Positions 10,203 through 22,952 are shown, counted from the stretch's first letter. The stretch is DNA of 64,000 bases from Porodaedalea pini (GCA_002794775.1 NBAY01000008.1:496001-560000); one strand, 5' to 3'. Numbers and translations are program-made. Notes: generated by a model from the sequence alone, not told the origin.

Positions 10203-12833
10203 TCAGAACGGCCAGTCGAGCTTCTCTCCAAAGTTCCAATGGATGGCTTTGATCGACGTGTACTCCTCCAGCGCATAGCTCCCGAGTTCGCGGCCTAGAA
10301 GGACGCATCAGCATTTTACGGACGCGAAGAAGTGTCGATAGAGCGTTTGGGGGCAAATGGAAATGTATCACGCACCGAAACCGCTCTGCTTCTTTCCCCC
10401 GAATGGAACGTTGTTGTTCAGGATGTTGTACTGATTGACCCACACCTGCCGATCAATGCGTCCAAGGTCAGAAAGAAGACTGAGGCGATTACAAAGTTCG
10501 GCTGTGTTCAAAAACGAACCGTTCCGGCTTCGAGAGCGGATGAAACACGCATGCATTGATTGGCATCGTCTGCTCGATGTCGGACGTCAGCGAGCATTTG
10601 TTGGAGACAAGTAATAAGCGCGCACTCGAGTGGAAACCCGCGCCGAGTCCATAGCTCGTGTCATTGGCGAGCGCGACTGCTTCTTCCTCTGTCGAGAACT
10701 TGCCGACGGACAAAACGGGACCGAAGATCTGCACGCGCACGCGGTGAGCACGCGAGGCACGGGACGGGAGAAGACGGGACGTACCTCTTCTTTCACAATC
10801 TTCATCGTGGGCGTGATGTCGCCGAATACTGAGATAAGTGTCGAGTACGCAGCAAGTCAGCGATCGAGATTCACTTCCCCACACGTCAACTCGACGTCGG
10901 AAAAATAGAATAAACGCAACTCGTCGGATCGACCCAGTACCCGCTCTCCTTACGTTTCTTGCCTCCAAACAGCACTCGCGCGCCCTCTGCCTTGCCGGCC
11001 TCAATATACTTCCACACCCGTTCATATTGCGTCCTCGACACCTGCGCAGAAACACGGGCATAATCGTCAGAGATAGCCAAAATGGCCGCGGACTTGTCCT
11101 CGAGCAACAGCAAAGAATGCGACAGAAAAGGCAAGGGCAGCTGCGCACCACGGGTCCAGCAGAAGCCTCTTCGTCGAAGCCATGCGATACCACGAGCTCT
11201 TTCGCCTTCTTGACGAGAAGCGCCATGAACTCGTCGTAGACAGTGTCCTGGACATAGACGCGTGAGCCGGCCGTGCAATCCTGTCCATTGTTGTACAAGA
11301 TCCCGAGTCCCGCCCAGTTCGCAGCTACGGAAGGTTCAGGACCACTCGTGCCTCAGCAAGTGACCTGCTGCGAGCACCACGACGCTATTCTCTCACCTTG
11401 GTCCAAATCGGCAGACTCAAAGATGATGTGTGGCGACTTCCCTCCAAGCTCCAAGGAAACCTAGGACATGAATTTAGAAATAAATATACTCGCTAGGCCT
11501 AACTCGATCGCGCCGCATACTTTCTTCAGATTGCTTTTCGCGGCCGCTTCCATAATTTTGCGACCTGTCACAGTAGATCCCGTAAAAGCGACCTTGTCTA
11601 CATCAGGATGAGCTGCGAGCGCGGCTCCCCCGACTGACCCCAGCGAGGGCACCGTGTTGATAACGCCAGGAGGAAATCTGGAGATCGAAATCAATTATTA
11701 ATGTGAAAAACGTGTTTCAAGCGCAGCAGTATACCCAGCCTCTCTGATGAGTTCAGACAGTTTCTGATGAGGAAGCGCTCGTATGAGTACCCAAGAAGAT
11801 CAGCATAGATAGAAAGGGATTGTTTGACGTACTAAAGCAGACAAAGGGGTCACTTCCGAAGGTTTCATTACGATGGTGCAGCCCGTAGCCAAAGCGGGTC
11901 CTACTTTCCACACCCTGAAAATGAACAATATAAACCAGCTAAAGTTTGTGACAGGTCAATCCGGCATACGAACCACATCTGGATAGGATAGTTCCATGGA
12001 ATGCTGAGGACGCGTGTAAGTGAAGTATTAACAGTTCGCGGGTTAATTTGCGAGCGTACATCTGTCCGCAAACTCCGACGGGGTCATGACGCGTCAAAGC
12101 AAGCTTAGCCTTGTTGTCCACTTCGATTGTCTGATAGATTGGTCAGGTTGTTGGTAAATTGAGCAATTTGCAAATCGTGCAAAGTGTCCGAGATAGACCA
12201 CGCACCTGCCCGACGATTTTGTCCGCCCAGCCGGCATAGTATCGGAGGCATCCAATTGAGTCAGCAATGTCACCTTCCCTAAGGGGCGTCCGAATAGTTA
12301 GTAGCGTAGACTTTTAGAGGCTTATTGTTTGATTTCGTTGGAATAAACACCTTGCGATCCGGACGGGTTTGCCGTTATCCAGAGACTCGAGCTCCGCCAA
12401 TTCTTGCTGGTCACGTTCGATCAAATCTGCGAGCTTGTTGATAAGCCGCGCGCGCTCGACACCGGTGACATTCTTTCCCCAAGTTGTCTTGAATGCCTTT
12501 CGCGCGGCAGCGACAGCAATGTCGATGTCCTTCTCCGATGCTGGACACGCATGTCATTGTCAGATCGCGATTCGAGTTTGCAATTGGAGAATGAGCGCAG
12601 TACCAGCCGAGACCTTGCAAATCACCTCTTCCGTCGCAGGGTTGATAGACCTGCGGCCCGGCTCTAGTTAGTATTTTCTGAGCAAGCTCAAGGGCTTCTG
12701 CTTATTAATTTTCGTACTCGATCGTCAGGCCGTCGACGGAAGGCACAAACTCGTTGTTAATGAATAGTCCCGTCTGCAGCGAGACGGACTTATTGGTGCC
12801 CGGGACGGGTATGGACGCTTTGTCGAGACACAT
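10203..12833 (-). CDS. NAD(P)+-dependent aldehyde dehydrogenase, ALDH1/2 class, 17 exons
   Basis: Oxidises aldehydes to acids. All 17 exons can be placed: 12718..12833, 12604..12650, 12351..12540, 12206..12278, 12060..12130, 11974..12003, 11833..11914, 11735..11763, 11521..11677, 11397..11460, 11149..11324, 10921..11041, 10785..10828, 10626..10728, 10520..10569, 10376..10445, 10203..10294. They sum to 1515 nt, 504 residues plus stop, which is normal length. Motifs: [10 protein letters not shown], the NAD-site FTGST, catalytic Glu in SLELGGKSP, catalytic Cys in [10 protein letters not shown], and C-terminal [16 protein letters not shown]. An in-frame ATG 44 codons upstream (12963-12965) would add an Arg/Ser-rich stretch without acidic residues, which looks like a mitochondrial presequence. 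Cytosolic or dual localisation is therefore open. Confidence 0.93.
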
Positions 12834-13493
12834 TGTTCTGCGATATGAGAGTGGAAGACAAGAAGCAAAGCTAGCGGCAACGGTGAGAGAGCTTCGTATA
12901 TGGGCGGTTCTTGAAGGCCCCAACGGCCGAGATAAGACATAGCGTCTGAGAATCATAGATAACATCCTCCGATCGCTGCACCTCCCATATCCCTCCTTTG
13001 CTATAAGCGAGAAGTGTATGTGGGAGAACGTGGAAGAATCGTCGTCAATATTAATATTAATTGAGCATCGGCCCGGGGATGAGTAGAAGGACACGGTTAA
13101 GATAAGCCTCAAAACCAATAAAAGAAAAGTCGACATTTCAGGGGGAAAAATCGAGTAGAAGTATGTAAAATAGGATAATAAGCATATTAATATTTTGACT
13201 GTTATATTTGAGAATCAGTGAAGATAAGGTTTTAGAAAAACAATATTAATATATCCGGTACATATGCAAGGAGGATTTCACGAGCCGTTAACGTTCTTGA
13301 GAACCCATAGGCTGCGCATCAGATGTCCAATAGGAACAACGGTACGTGCCAACTACCAAATTGAGCATTAGACACGGCCTTCGCGATTGGTTCCGGCTCG
13401 TCACACGCTGACACTCACCTTTTTTTTTTTTCGAGAGTAGTCGGTAAATCACGCTTGTTGCCACTCATCCCATCTTTTCCCGATACCACCACC
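12834..13493. promoter_or_regulatory. Divergent promoter region between ALDH and COX8, with three ATATTAATAT motifs
   Basis: A 660-bp spacer. AT-rich near-palindromes occur at 13046-13063, 13184-13194 and 13241-13253, each built on AATATTAATATT, in otherwise GC-balanced DNA. A pyrimidine tract (CTTTTTTTTTT) at about 13420 lies just upstream of COX8. The first 130 bp may be transcribed as the ALDH presequence or 5' UTR. Confidence 0.45.
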
Positions 13494-13852
13494 ATGCAGT
13501 CTGTCCTCGCCCGCTCTGCCCTGCGCGCCCGCACCCCTGCAGCCCTCCGCTCCACCGTTCTCCAGCGCCGTGCACTTCATGTCGAGAACGTCGTTGGCAA
13601 TGTGAGGATTTTAAAATAAAAAATGTTTTGAGGCACTTGACTTATCACCCCTCACTCGTAGGCTACGCCGTTCAAGCACGATCCGAGCTCCAGGTTTTCT
13701 TTCGGCGTCAAGTTCTCCGCCTTCCTCCTCACCGGCGCTCTCCTCCCTGTTGTCGCCTCCGCGTACCAGCTGTGCGTTGTTGCCACTTCCATTTCTCTTG
13801 TTTCATGTTACTGAGCACTTTGTGCGAATATTGTAGGCGCAAGAAGGCATAG
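13494..13852 (+). CDS. COX8: Cytochrome c oxidase subunit VIIc-type (yeast Cox8 homologue)
   Basis: Small single-span subunit of mitochondrial complex IV. Model join(13494..13601,13662..13771,13837..13852) gives 77 residues. The N-terminus is a clear matrix presequence: Arg/Ala/Ser-rich (MQSVLARSALRARTP), no acidic residue before RRALHVEN. The mature part has the family pattern of an N-terminal ENVVGNATPF segment, FSFGVKF, then one hydrophobic helix (AFLLTGALLPVVASAYQL) and a basic RKKA tail. The last coding exon is only 16 nt. Its 3' end lies 235 bp from the convergent Dicer-like gene. Assignment rests on pattern and size and is good but not absolute. Confidence 0.8.
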
Positions 13853-14087
13853 ACGGCTGCTTTTTTCTTTCTTTCTCTAGACCTTTCTAGACTATAGAGA
13901 CTAGACTTGTAGATGCGCATGCATTAGACTCTCACTCCCCACTGTATAAACCCCACTCAGCCACGCAAGAATCAGATGGAGTCCCGGCTGACAACGTTTA
14001 TTCTTTTAACTGAAGGACGCGCTTGCTATCCAGTGTACAAAACACCCGAGAGAACAGGGTGTGAGATCAAGAACTAGGCTGCATTGT

Positions 14088-17000
14088 CTATGACTCTCGC
14101 ATTTCGGTATCCGAGTCCCGCGAAGCCGCTTTCTCTGCTTTCTTTGCGGCCTTCCTGGCAAGATTGAGAGTGCGGCAGTCGCAGCATCGCGTCATGAACA
14201 GCGGGTCGCCCTCAATTGCATCCAGCGCCATATCTGACGCGCGGCGCGCAGAGGACGTCGCCGATATATCTGTCGCGCTCGATAGAATTATGTCGTGAAC
14301 AATCACTGTTGCATTACGTATCAGCAGTTGAATCACAGAGAACAAGCTATGCCTCAGTTGGACATACCTTTGCTTTCTACTGTATGCCCGTACTCACTAT
14401 CCTCGGGATCAATTACTTCTTTGACAAGCTCAAAACTTTGACAGCCTTGAGATTGGAAGAGCTCGAAAAGGATCTTCGTAGGATGGTGCGACAAGCTGTG
14501 CAGCGTAATGTGTTGGTCATAGAACGGAGCTAGCACTTTGTCGAAGAACGCTTCTGCCCCAACGGGCGAAAAATTGTCCGATACGTACACTGCGCCAAGG
14601 ATCGATTCGACGACATCAGAAAGCGCCTTCGGAGGCTCAACCTCGACCCAATATTGCCCGGGTTGCCGGTTTTCACGCGCAGCCTGCTCGTGCTCCGCCC
14701 TCTGTCTCTCACCGAGCTCATCCGCGTACGCCTGGATGCTCTCTTCCAAAGTAGGCGACTCGAAGAGCAGGTGATCGTGGAGGCCGGACCAAACGCACAC
14801 CGCCGCTAGCGCCGCGTTGGAAACCATCGCACCCTGCAAAATACACCGAGGGAAACTAGGTTTAGATGCGGTGCCGTGTAAGGTTTAATAAAAGAGTGTT
14901 CGAACCTTCAGGAGGGTTAGCGCGCCCGGGGACAGTGAGTTGTCCCTATCGAAGATGTGGCGGATGACGACTTAAAGAGACGTAGTGCACCGTGTCAGCA
15001 CAAGCGCGATATGGAAGATGGAAGACGAAGGACGTGCGCGTCCGGTCTAGTCAAACTCACGGAAATCCAATATCGCATCGCCGATAAACTCAAGCCGTTC
15101 GTAGCTCGTCATCTCATTGCCATGTATGGATGCATGTGTCTTCCGCGCCCGACAACAGGAATGCCTGATCAGCTCCTGATGCAGCGAAGGAATATAAAGT
15201 TCGCAGGCACTCACGAGGGCTTGCGCTAGAAGATGTGGATGATTGAATTGGTGGCCGATGATGGCTTCTACCGCTCGGATAGACCCGGCCCGTAGCCTGG
15301 CCGTCACCTCCGGCGGGGGAGCTAGAGCTTTGCGTCCAAAGTCCGACCACCGGTCGATATGCGGAACTGGGATATTCAGCGCCTTTGTCACCTTCAGCGC
15401 AATTTCTCGACCGCCGGTGACATATGCTGCGCCTATAATCGCCTCCGCAACATCAGCCACGGCCTAGAAGATGACAAGAATCAGCAGACGCCTAGAATAT
15501 GATGCATTCTAGTGTGAGCGCACCTTGTCTCCGAGCCACTGGATGGCACTGCTTTCTTGCTTTTGCTTCTTCTTCCTGTTGTACTTCTTAGGTTGCACCC
15601 CGGAATCTGGCTGGCCATCGTTGGACTTTCCGAGTTCGTTTTCCTGAGTAACGTCCATGGGAGTACCAAGGCTCTCCTGCACCTCCGTTGATCCGCGTTC
15701 ACCTGACCCACCTGCCTTCGGACCGTTGTCTCTGTCTCTCCTCGTAGCTTCAGCCTCATGGATATTCTCTTCAGGCGGAAGCTCGCCCTCTTCTAGACCC
15801 TGTTCTGCAATCTCCATGGCCTGGTCATCTTGACGTATCTTCGGAGGCCGGTAGACGATAAAGTTGGGCGGAGCCCATGTTTTAGGCGTGAACGGCTTGG
15901 ACTGAATGTACTGCGGCAAGCCACACCGATTGGCGTTGCGCAGAAGAGACCTGTTGCTGATAATGCGCTGTCGAGAAATGTGCAACGCGCCCTCATGCAG
16001 CGTCGGGAACGTTACAAACAGGTATATAGATGATAGATATTTTAGATATGCATCGCCTATGTGAGCATAATAATCAGCCTCGGACGGCAGTATTGTCGGT
16101 CAAGGACGCACCGAGTAGCTCAAGACGCTCATAATCAACGTCTGCAAGGGCCGCTGGCGAGGAGACAGCAGCGAGCAGCTGATATTCAGCGATAGAGTGG
16201 TCAAAATACTTGGCATTCAGCTCTTTTGTCAGCAAAATATCATCAAGTTTGGAGACAACGGATGGTATCAAGGACGCGGTTCGATAGACGCTGTACCAAT
16301 GTTTAAGAAAATTTTCAAGGTCACTGGAACAGAAACATGTGGTTCGCTTACCTTGCAGGTATGGTGCATTTCGCACAAAGCTCTGGGATAAGGTCTGTAA
16401 AAAGCCTGAGCACCATCAATCGAACAGAGGAGTAGAGACATTGACACACATTTTGCAGGGAAGTGCTTTGACTCCGCAGTAGGCTTGGCCGACGGATTGA
16501 GGTGGCTGACTAGCATTGAACAAAGCTCGACCTCAAGTAAAGGTTGCTTGTAGTTTTGAAGCCCTGCAAAACCCTTACGACGAGCCCGACAGTATTCAAC
16601 GAGATTATCATAATCTTTCTCTCTCTATACAGACTGTTATTATCAGAGCAGAGACTGACAGTAAACATACTCACTGGACTGTCTTCTGGCTTGGACAAGG
16701 GTGTGAGATCGGGGCGCACTCTAACGCAGTAGTACTTGCGTGTAAACTCAGCCCATCGATCCTGAATCATCGTGTCTTCGGTATCAGCGATGAGCGTCTG
16801 TAGGTCCTGTGTATTTAGCGCGACCGTTGGCCGCCCTGCTGCAAGCTGCACTTTATCCCACGGGATATGGTCAACAACATTTGGGAACTCCCATCGCTGA
16901 CCATCGTCCGGACCGCCCTCGTTCAGATCAACCTTGAAGTCGTGCGGCAAAGGGGCCAGAAAGTAACTGACGCTGTCCAAGGCACATATGTATGGCTTAT

Positions 17001-20000
17001 TGGTGATGTTCCGAATGACGCGAATTGTGTACTTGTACAAGTCTTGAAGCCGATCATCGTCGACCTCAAACGCTTCGCCGCGCTTAAAATGTACTTTTCC
17101 GGCGACACCAGAAAAGAAAATTTTGAACGGAGAGAACGGCGGCAGTGGAAGCCGGGTCAGTATCAGCATGGGAGCGTGCGCACCCCCGCCCTCAACCACA
17201 CTTGGGTCGACGACAGGGATAACGATAGTCGGATAGAGAACTCCCCGCATGATCGGTAGGGTGTTCACCCAATAGTCAGGACTCTTGCGAGGATACGCGC
17301 GCGTTCCCGACGGTCTGGTCTGGCTCTGCTTCATCCTAGCAGGAAGCTGGGCCTCTTCTTCCTCCCTGTCGCTCATCTCCTCCACCATTTGAGCAGAGAT
17401 GTACGCAGCCCTCCGCGGCCTACCTGATGGTAGGGGCGGACGAGGGAACAACCGATAGTCGAGGGCGCCGCGGTTGTAAAGCTCGTAACAAGTCTGATAA
17501 CAGGCTGTCCGTCGAGCTTGCGACATCGAAGGGCTCGGTGAGCCTGATACTCGTCGAAGCGGCGCACTAGGAGGGAGAAGTACCGTGCAGATGTACATCG
17601 TCTTCGACGACGGGCCATCTTGAAGCTCTTCGTATTCAAAGAGCGGCTTGTTCAGGCGCTCCTCCACATCACCGGCCGCGGGTAGCTGTGACGCAAAGCG
17701 ATAAACTACGGTTGTAGCATCTTGCATATAAACACGGCCACTTGTCGTCGGATCCTGTACGAAGCTTCCAGGATCGTCGTCCTCATCATCACTATCAGAA
17801 CGGTAAGGGTCGACTGTCTCGCGCAAGGGTAAAGGAGGGATTGCGCTGCCAGCACTTGTCGCGACTCGCTGAACCCAGCGTTCCATCTTTGGGTCAATGC
17901 GTGCAACCTGGGCGAGGATCCGGCGATGAACGTCGCTCCCGCGCTCTGCCATATGGATAAGATGACATTCCTGACCACGAGCCCGAGCCCGACAATGAGC
18001 ATAAGAAATCTGACTCTCGAACAGGTCAAACCTGGACTTCATGTCAGTCAATGAGAATAATTCCAGAGAGAATGGTCTACCTTATCACTATCGTAGCTGG
18101 GCATATTTCCAAATCTTCAGCATACTTTGTCGCGATGATAAGGTTATAAACCCCTGTTTTAAATCCTTCCAGAATGTCTGACTGCTTTGATTTAGCATGA
18201 TATGTTTGCATAAGTTACTAGCAAAGTAATGAATACCTGAGCTGAAGTCTCGGCCGAAGGGCCATGACCAACCAGGGCCTGTGGTCGAATGAACCCGATT
18301 TGGTCATCCAGAGTGCGCAAAAGATCTGCTAGGACATAGGCAATGCTTCGCTTTTGGACTTCGTGAAAACATTTAAACAAACGATAACTTCATCGAGACA
18401 CTGAACACACCAAAAATAATCCCTCTGAACGCATCTCCATGTGGCTCACATGCCTTCAGAACCTGCAATAGTTTCGCAAACTTAGGAGTGACATTAAATC
18501 CACGGGATGTGCTATCCAAATTCGGCATCGTAAACATCCAATTTTTGATTGTATTCTTAATATTGCTCTTTGCCTTCCTAGCCGCAGCTTCAGAACCAGC
18601 TTGCAGTTCGTCATCTTCCTCGAACACGGGCTCGTCGTAGCCGAACTCCGCTTCCATTTCTTTCAGCGCACGGCGCCAGACGAGGTCACAGGCGCAAGCA
18701 CCTATCTCTCCTAAGGCGTGTTTAGAGTTACGAAAGAGGTAACGGAAAAGTGTCATGTGTGGGTCGAACATGCGCAGGTTTTTAAGGAGAGGTGTATCGG
18801 CCGCCTGAACTTGAGGGTCATAGAAAACGACCAACTCCATAGGTTTGTCAGGTAAAGAAAGGATCGAATCGCGCACTGTATCTGAAACACCATGATACTT
18901 TGCGTCTAGGATGCGTTCGAGCCTGAGAAGACTGATATCAAAGTAGAATCTGGTATCTGGAGGAACTACGATGGCGCCGAAAATTTTGGGTCGAGATAAC
19001 TTGTCGGTAACCCGGAAGAAATCTTTCATGAGTAGTTGAACCGGGTGGGTTTCGTCATCTTTGACAGGCATCACATCGTCCATAACCATAAAGTGTATTC
19101 GAGAGATAGCCAGAGTTCCTTGGACCAAAGAATCAAATAGAAGCTAGATTTGACACAATGAGAAGATAGACATTATTGTCTTATTCTATTTGCTCACCTT
19201 GGCAGCCACCACGACAACCTCCTTTTTAGTAGACAGTTCGGCCCAAGACTCCATCGATGAAATGTGTGAGGTAGGGGTATAAACAGCAACAGACAATTTG
19301 CATAGATCAACCAGTTGAACCGCACGAGCACTCGCTGTCGCAGTATCCCTGATATTCCGTCAGTTATGCTGCAATAAAAATAAGGACACTCATACTCGAC
19401 GACTACCAACGCTATTCTCCGTCTGCGAGTAACATTGACTGGTCTCTCTCGTTCGGAGTCGCATGTCCAAGTGAGAAGATCGCAGGATATCTTGACTTTT
19501 TCTATCACCGAAGATCAGATATAAAAGAGGCACGGAAGAAAGAGCACTGACGAGCGTCTGAATCTAAAATTGCAATAGCTAGAGGCATGTTAGTGAATGT
19601 GGAGAAACTTATTATGTTCAAGACGCACTATTTTCGAGTTTTGCCTGGGCAAGAAGAGATTCTCTAAAATCTACGCCGGCAGAAGACTGCCTGGGTGCAG
19701 TAGCACCGCTGTCTTCCTTTTCAGCGTCTATGAGTTCTGGAAGCCGACTATGGATCGCGTCTGTGACGGAAGGCCCGTGAGGAGTATTCGTCCTACGTCG
19801 TTTTGTCGGGTGCTGCTCAGGTTGATTGTTGATCTCTGGTTCAACATCATTTATAGTGCGAGTTGTCTTGGAGGACGAAGACATGTTTTGTCTCGAGTCA
19901 GAATCGGCAGGGCCCGGTGTATGCTTTCCAGAGGCAGGATTTACGGGCGCAGATTGCTGGGAAGTTGGAGCGTCGTGGGCTGTGTGTTCCGTGCTACCAC

Positions 20001-20052
20001 CTTGTATACTACCATCCTCCTTTTTCCATGCCTGCTTCCAAGCCTTGAGCAT
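14088..20052 (-). CDS. Dicer-like ribonuclease III with degenerate helicase motifs
   Basis: Cuts double-stranded RNA into small RNAs in RNA silencing. About 1500 residues in many exons; the 5' exons placed by phase are 19629..20052, 19552..19578, 19396..19501, 19198..19348, 18411..19143, 18237..18358, 18081..18181 and 16675..18031. Order: low-complexity N-terminus, helicase region, Dicer dimerisation region (KPLFEYEELQDG), platform/PAZ-like region, RNase IIIa, RNase IIIb, basic tail. Both RNase sites are intact (YERLELLGDAYLK with ADVAEAIIGAAY; YERLEFIGDAILD with LSDVVESILGAVY). The helicase is not: Walker A reads LDSDAQKV (147-153 region) instead of LDTGxGKT, DECH reads DDVM, MTASP reads AIVVPP, and motif VI QSRGRAR reads HCRARAR. 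ATEDLE-type motif V and surrounding blocks are kept. The start at 20052 (MLKAWK) is a choice; upstream in-frame codons exist. Confidence 0.88.
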
Positions 20053-20258
20053 TGCATCGAAACGTGAGGAAAGTAGGAACAAGGCTTGCAAAAGGATAAC
20101 AAGCTCGTGGCTCAAAACTTTTGTTTTAAATATCAGCTTCATTTCAACACGTGATGTTTTTATGTACATTCGGCGCGTGATCTGCACCAACTTCTGACGT
20201 CGCGGGATCGGAACGTGCGCACTGACGCGGATGCAGTCAGTTCGAGTTGCAATTTGCC
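20053..20258. promoter_or_regulatory. Short shared promoter between the Dicer-like gene and the SSADH-type ALDH
   Basis: Only about 206 bp separate the two start codons, which face away from each other. CACGTGA lies near 20146. Co-regulation of the two genes is possible but not shown. Confidence 0.4.
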
Positions 20259-22714
20259 ATGATCAAGTTGCTGCGTCCTTCCCTCTCTTTTTCTCTCCGT
20301 CATCTTCCGCGACACAATCGCAGTGCTGTATTTTCTTTCGTCAGAATGGCTAGCAACGTTTCGGCTGCGGTTCGTATTGGACTTCTCAGTATCATGTACG
20401 CCCGACGTTTATGTCTGCATATAGTTTGGTTTGAAGGATGAAGGACTCATCCAAACCAAAGGATTCATTGGCGGATCATGGAAAGATGCGGCCGATGGCT
20501 CGACAATTTCTGTCACTAGTATGCTGCAATCTACATTGATGCTATTCCAGAAAGTCTTCAAGGGTTCGTCTTTGCAGACCCAGCTACCGGCGAGGAAATT
20601 GGGACAGTGCCTGAGATGGGTATAAAGGAGACGCGGGAGGCGATTACTGCAGCGCAAGGCGCTTTCAAGTCGTGGAAATCCACAACGGCAAAGGTTTGTG
20701 CCGACATTGCAATAGTCGGCTCATCCGCTTGTTCTCACTGCACTATATTTGTTCCGCAGCAACGCCATGACCTACTCATGAAGCTTTATGCTCTCATGCA
20801 AGAGCACTCCGAAGACCTCGCAAAAATATTGGTAGGTCTCGTGGGCAGCTTTTATGTTCATCTACTCACGATCATCCGGACTGCGCAGACATTGGAGAAC
20901 GGGAAGACTTTGACTGAAGCAAAGGTCCACAGAGTCCAGCATCTTCATTCTGCTGTCTAACTTGTATATAGGGAGAAATTGCCTACAGTTCCTCTTTCCT
21001 AGAGGTGGGTTTGAAAGATACATCGTAGACATTGGCAATTAATCAGCCTTGTACAGTGGTTCGGTATGCATGCATCCTAAAGGCATCTTTTATGTCTCGC
21101 TAATTTATCCTAATAAGCCGAGGAGGCTGTCCGGACATATGGAGGTGCGTGACGTCTCAATTTTGGTTAGACTAAGTTTGCTAAAGGTCATTAGAAAACA
21201 TACCTTCGCCGATCCCTAGTGTTCGTAATGTAACGCTCATGCAACCCGTCGGTAATAAGGCATTCATCTGCTCCGATTTAGTAGTAATTCTCATTCCTTT
21301 GGCTTTTATAGGCGTCTGGTAAGGAAAAGAGTACGTGCATAAAGAGGACGTTGACGAAAGTTGGCTCAGTGCTATTCTGACACCATGGAACTTCCCATCG
21401 GCTATGGTAACAAACAAGGTCAACTTGACATTCTAAGACTTATAGTTTTCAAGATCACACGCAAACTTGGTCCGGCGCTTGCTGCTGGATGCACGGCGGT
21501 CATCAAACCTCCACCGGAAACACCCTTCTCCGCCCTTGCGCTCACCGAGGTTCGTATATTCGTATCCCTTTCATAGGTACTTGTGACTAACAGAATCAAT
21601 GAATTTATTCTCAATTCACATTGCAGCTTGCGCGCCGTGCGGGATTTCCTGACGGCGTCATAAACGTCGTGACGACGCTGAAGAACGTTGGGGAGGTCGG
21701 CAAGGAACTGTGCGAAAATACTATCGTGCGCAAAGTCACCTTCACAGGCTCGACTGCAGTAGCAAAATTGCTGTATTCCATGTCTGCAAGCACCATGAAA
21801 AAGTGAGGCGGAGTATGTTTAAACTCAAGTTCTCTTGTCTAATAGATTAATAGGATCTCGTTTGAGGCGGGCGGGAATTCGCCTTTCATTGTATTCGATG
21901 ATGCAGACATCGATGCTGCTGTAGAAGGTAAGCTCATCAGTTAGGTATGTGCTAATTTCACGGGGTTGAGACACCGAGTCAGGTGCTGTTATATGCAAGT
22001 ACCGCGGATCTGGCCAAACTTGTGTTTGCGCGAACAGAATCTATGTTCATTCTTCTGTCTATGCCGAGTTTGCTTCTCGCCTCGCTGCTAGGGTCGCTGC
22101 CTTCAAAGTCGGCAATGGAATGGACAAGGAATCGTTCGTACATGTAATCTCCTACAAGCGTAGCTCGTTGACATCGTTCCAATGATAGGACTCATGGGCC
22201 GCTCATTCACGATCGCGCCATCAAGAAAGTGGAAGAACATGTCGCTGACGCGTTGAGCAAGGGTGCGCAAGTCCTCGTCGGCGGATCGCGTATCGAAGGT
22301 CCAGGTTCCTTCTTCGCTCCGACTGTGCTCGCAGACGTTCCACCGAACGTTAGACTCTCGAACGAGGAGACGTTCGGGCCCGTCGCCGCGCTTATCAAAT
22401 TCGAGACCGAGGAAGAGGCGCTGAAGCTCGCCAACGACTCGCAGTACGGCCTGGCTGGCTACTTCTACTCGCGTGATATTGGTCGCGTGTGGCGCGTTGC
22501 GGAGGCACTTGAGGTCGGGATGGTCGGTACGAACACAGGCTTCATCTCCCAGGCTGTAATCCCGTTCGGCGGAGTCAAGGAGAGCGGACTTGGTAAGCAC
22601 TTTTATGTGGCGCACTGTGACTAGCTTTATCAACTTATGCGGACAGGTCGCGAGGGTGGACATGGCATCCAAGAGTATATGCAGACGAAGTTGATTGCTT
22701 TCGGCGGTCTTTGA
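20259..22714 (+). CDS. Succinate-semialdehyde dehydrogenase-type ALDH, probably mitochondrial
   Basis: Expected to oxidise succinate semialdehyde to succinate in the GABA shunt. The first 35 residues ([19 protein letters not shown]...) are Arg/Ser/Leu-rich without acidic residues and resemble a mitochondrial presequence. Exons then give [97 protein letters not shown] with the catalytic Glu, [12 protein letters not shown] with the catalytic Cys, FGPVA and [14 protein letters not shown]. The double-Cys spacing (QTCVC) is the SSADH pattern. Roughly a dozen introns are present. Both catalytic residues are intact. It stops at TGA 22712-22714, 239 bp from the convergent FAH gene. Substrate is inferred from family. 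Confidence 0.9.
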
Positions 22715-22952
22715 AGACTCACAGCGTAGTAACTCAAAGTATCAATGTACGAAATATGCAAAAAAGATCTTGGACTGATCGACTTAGTTGTACCTGTATG
22801 TTGAATGGATTTGATTTTACATCTCGTTATACTATCCGAGCAAATTTTGAAATATCTAGGAGTTACATAGACTAAAAGGCAGTTTGTTGAAGGACCCGAA
22901 CAAGAAATCCACGAGGCCCCGTTCTATGTTGATCAAAGCTACGCCCGCTTCA

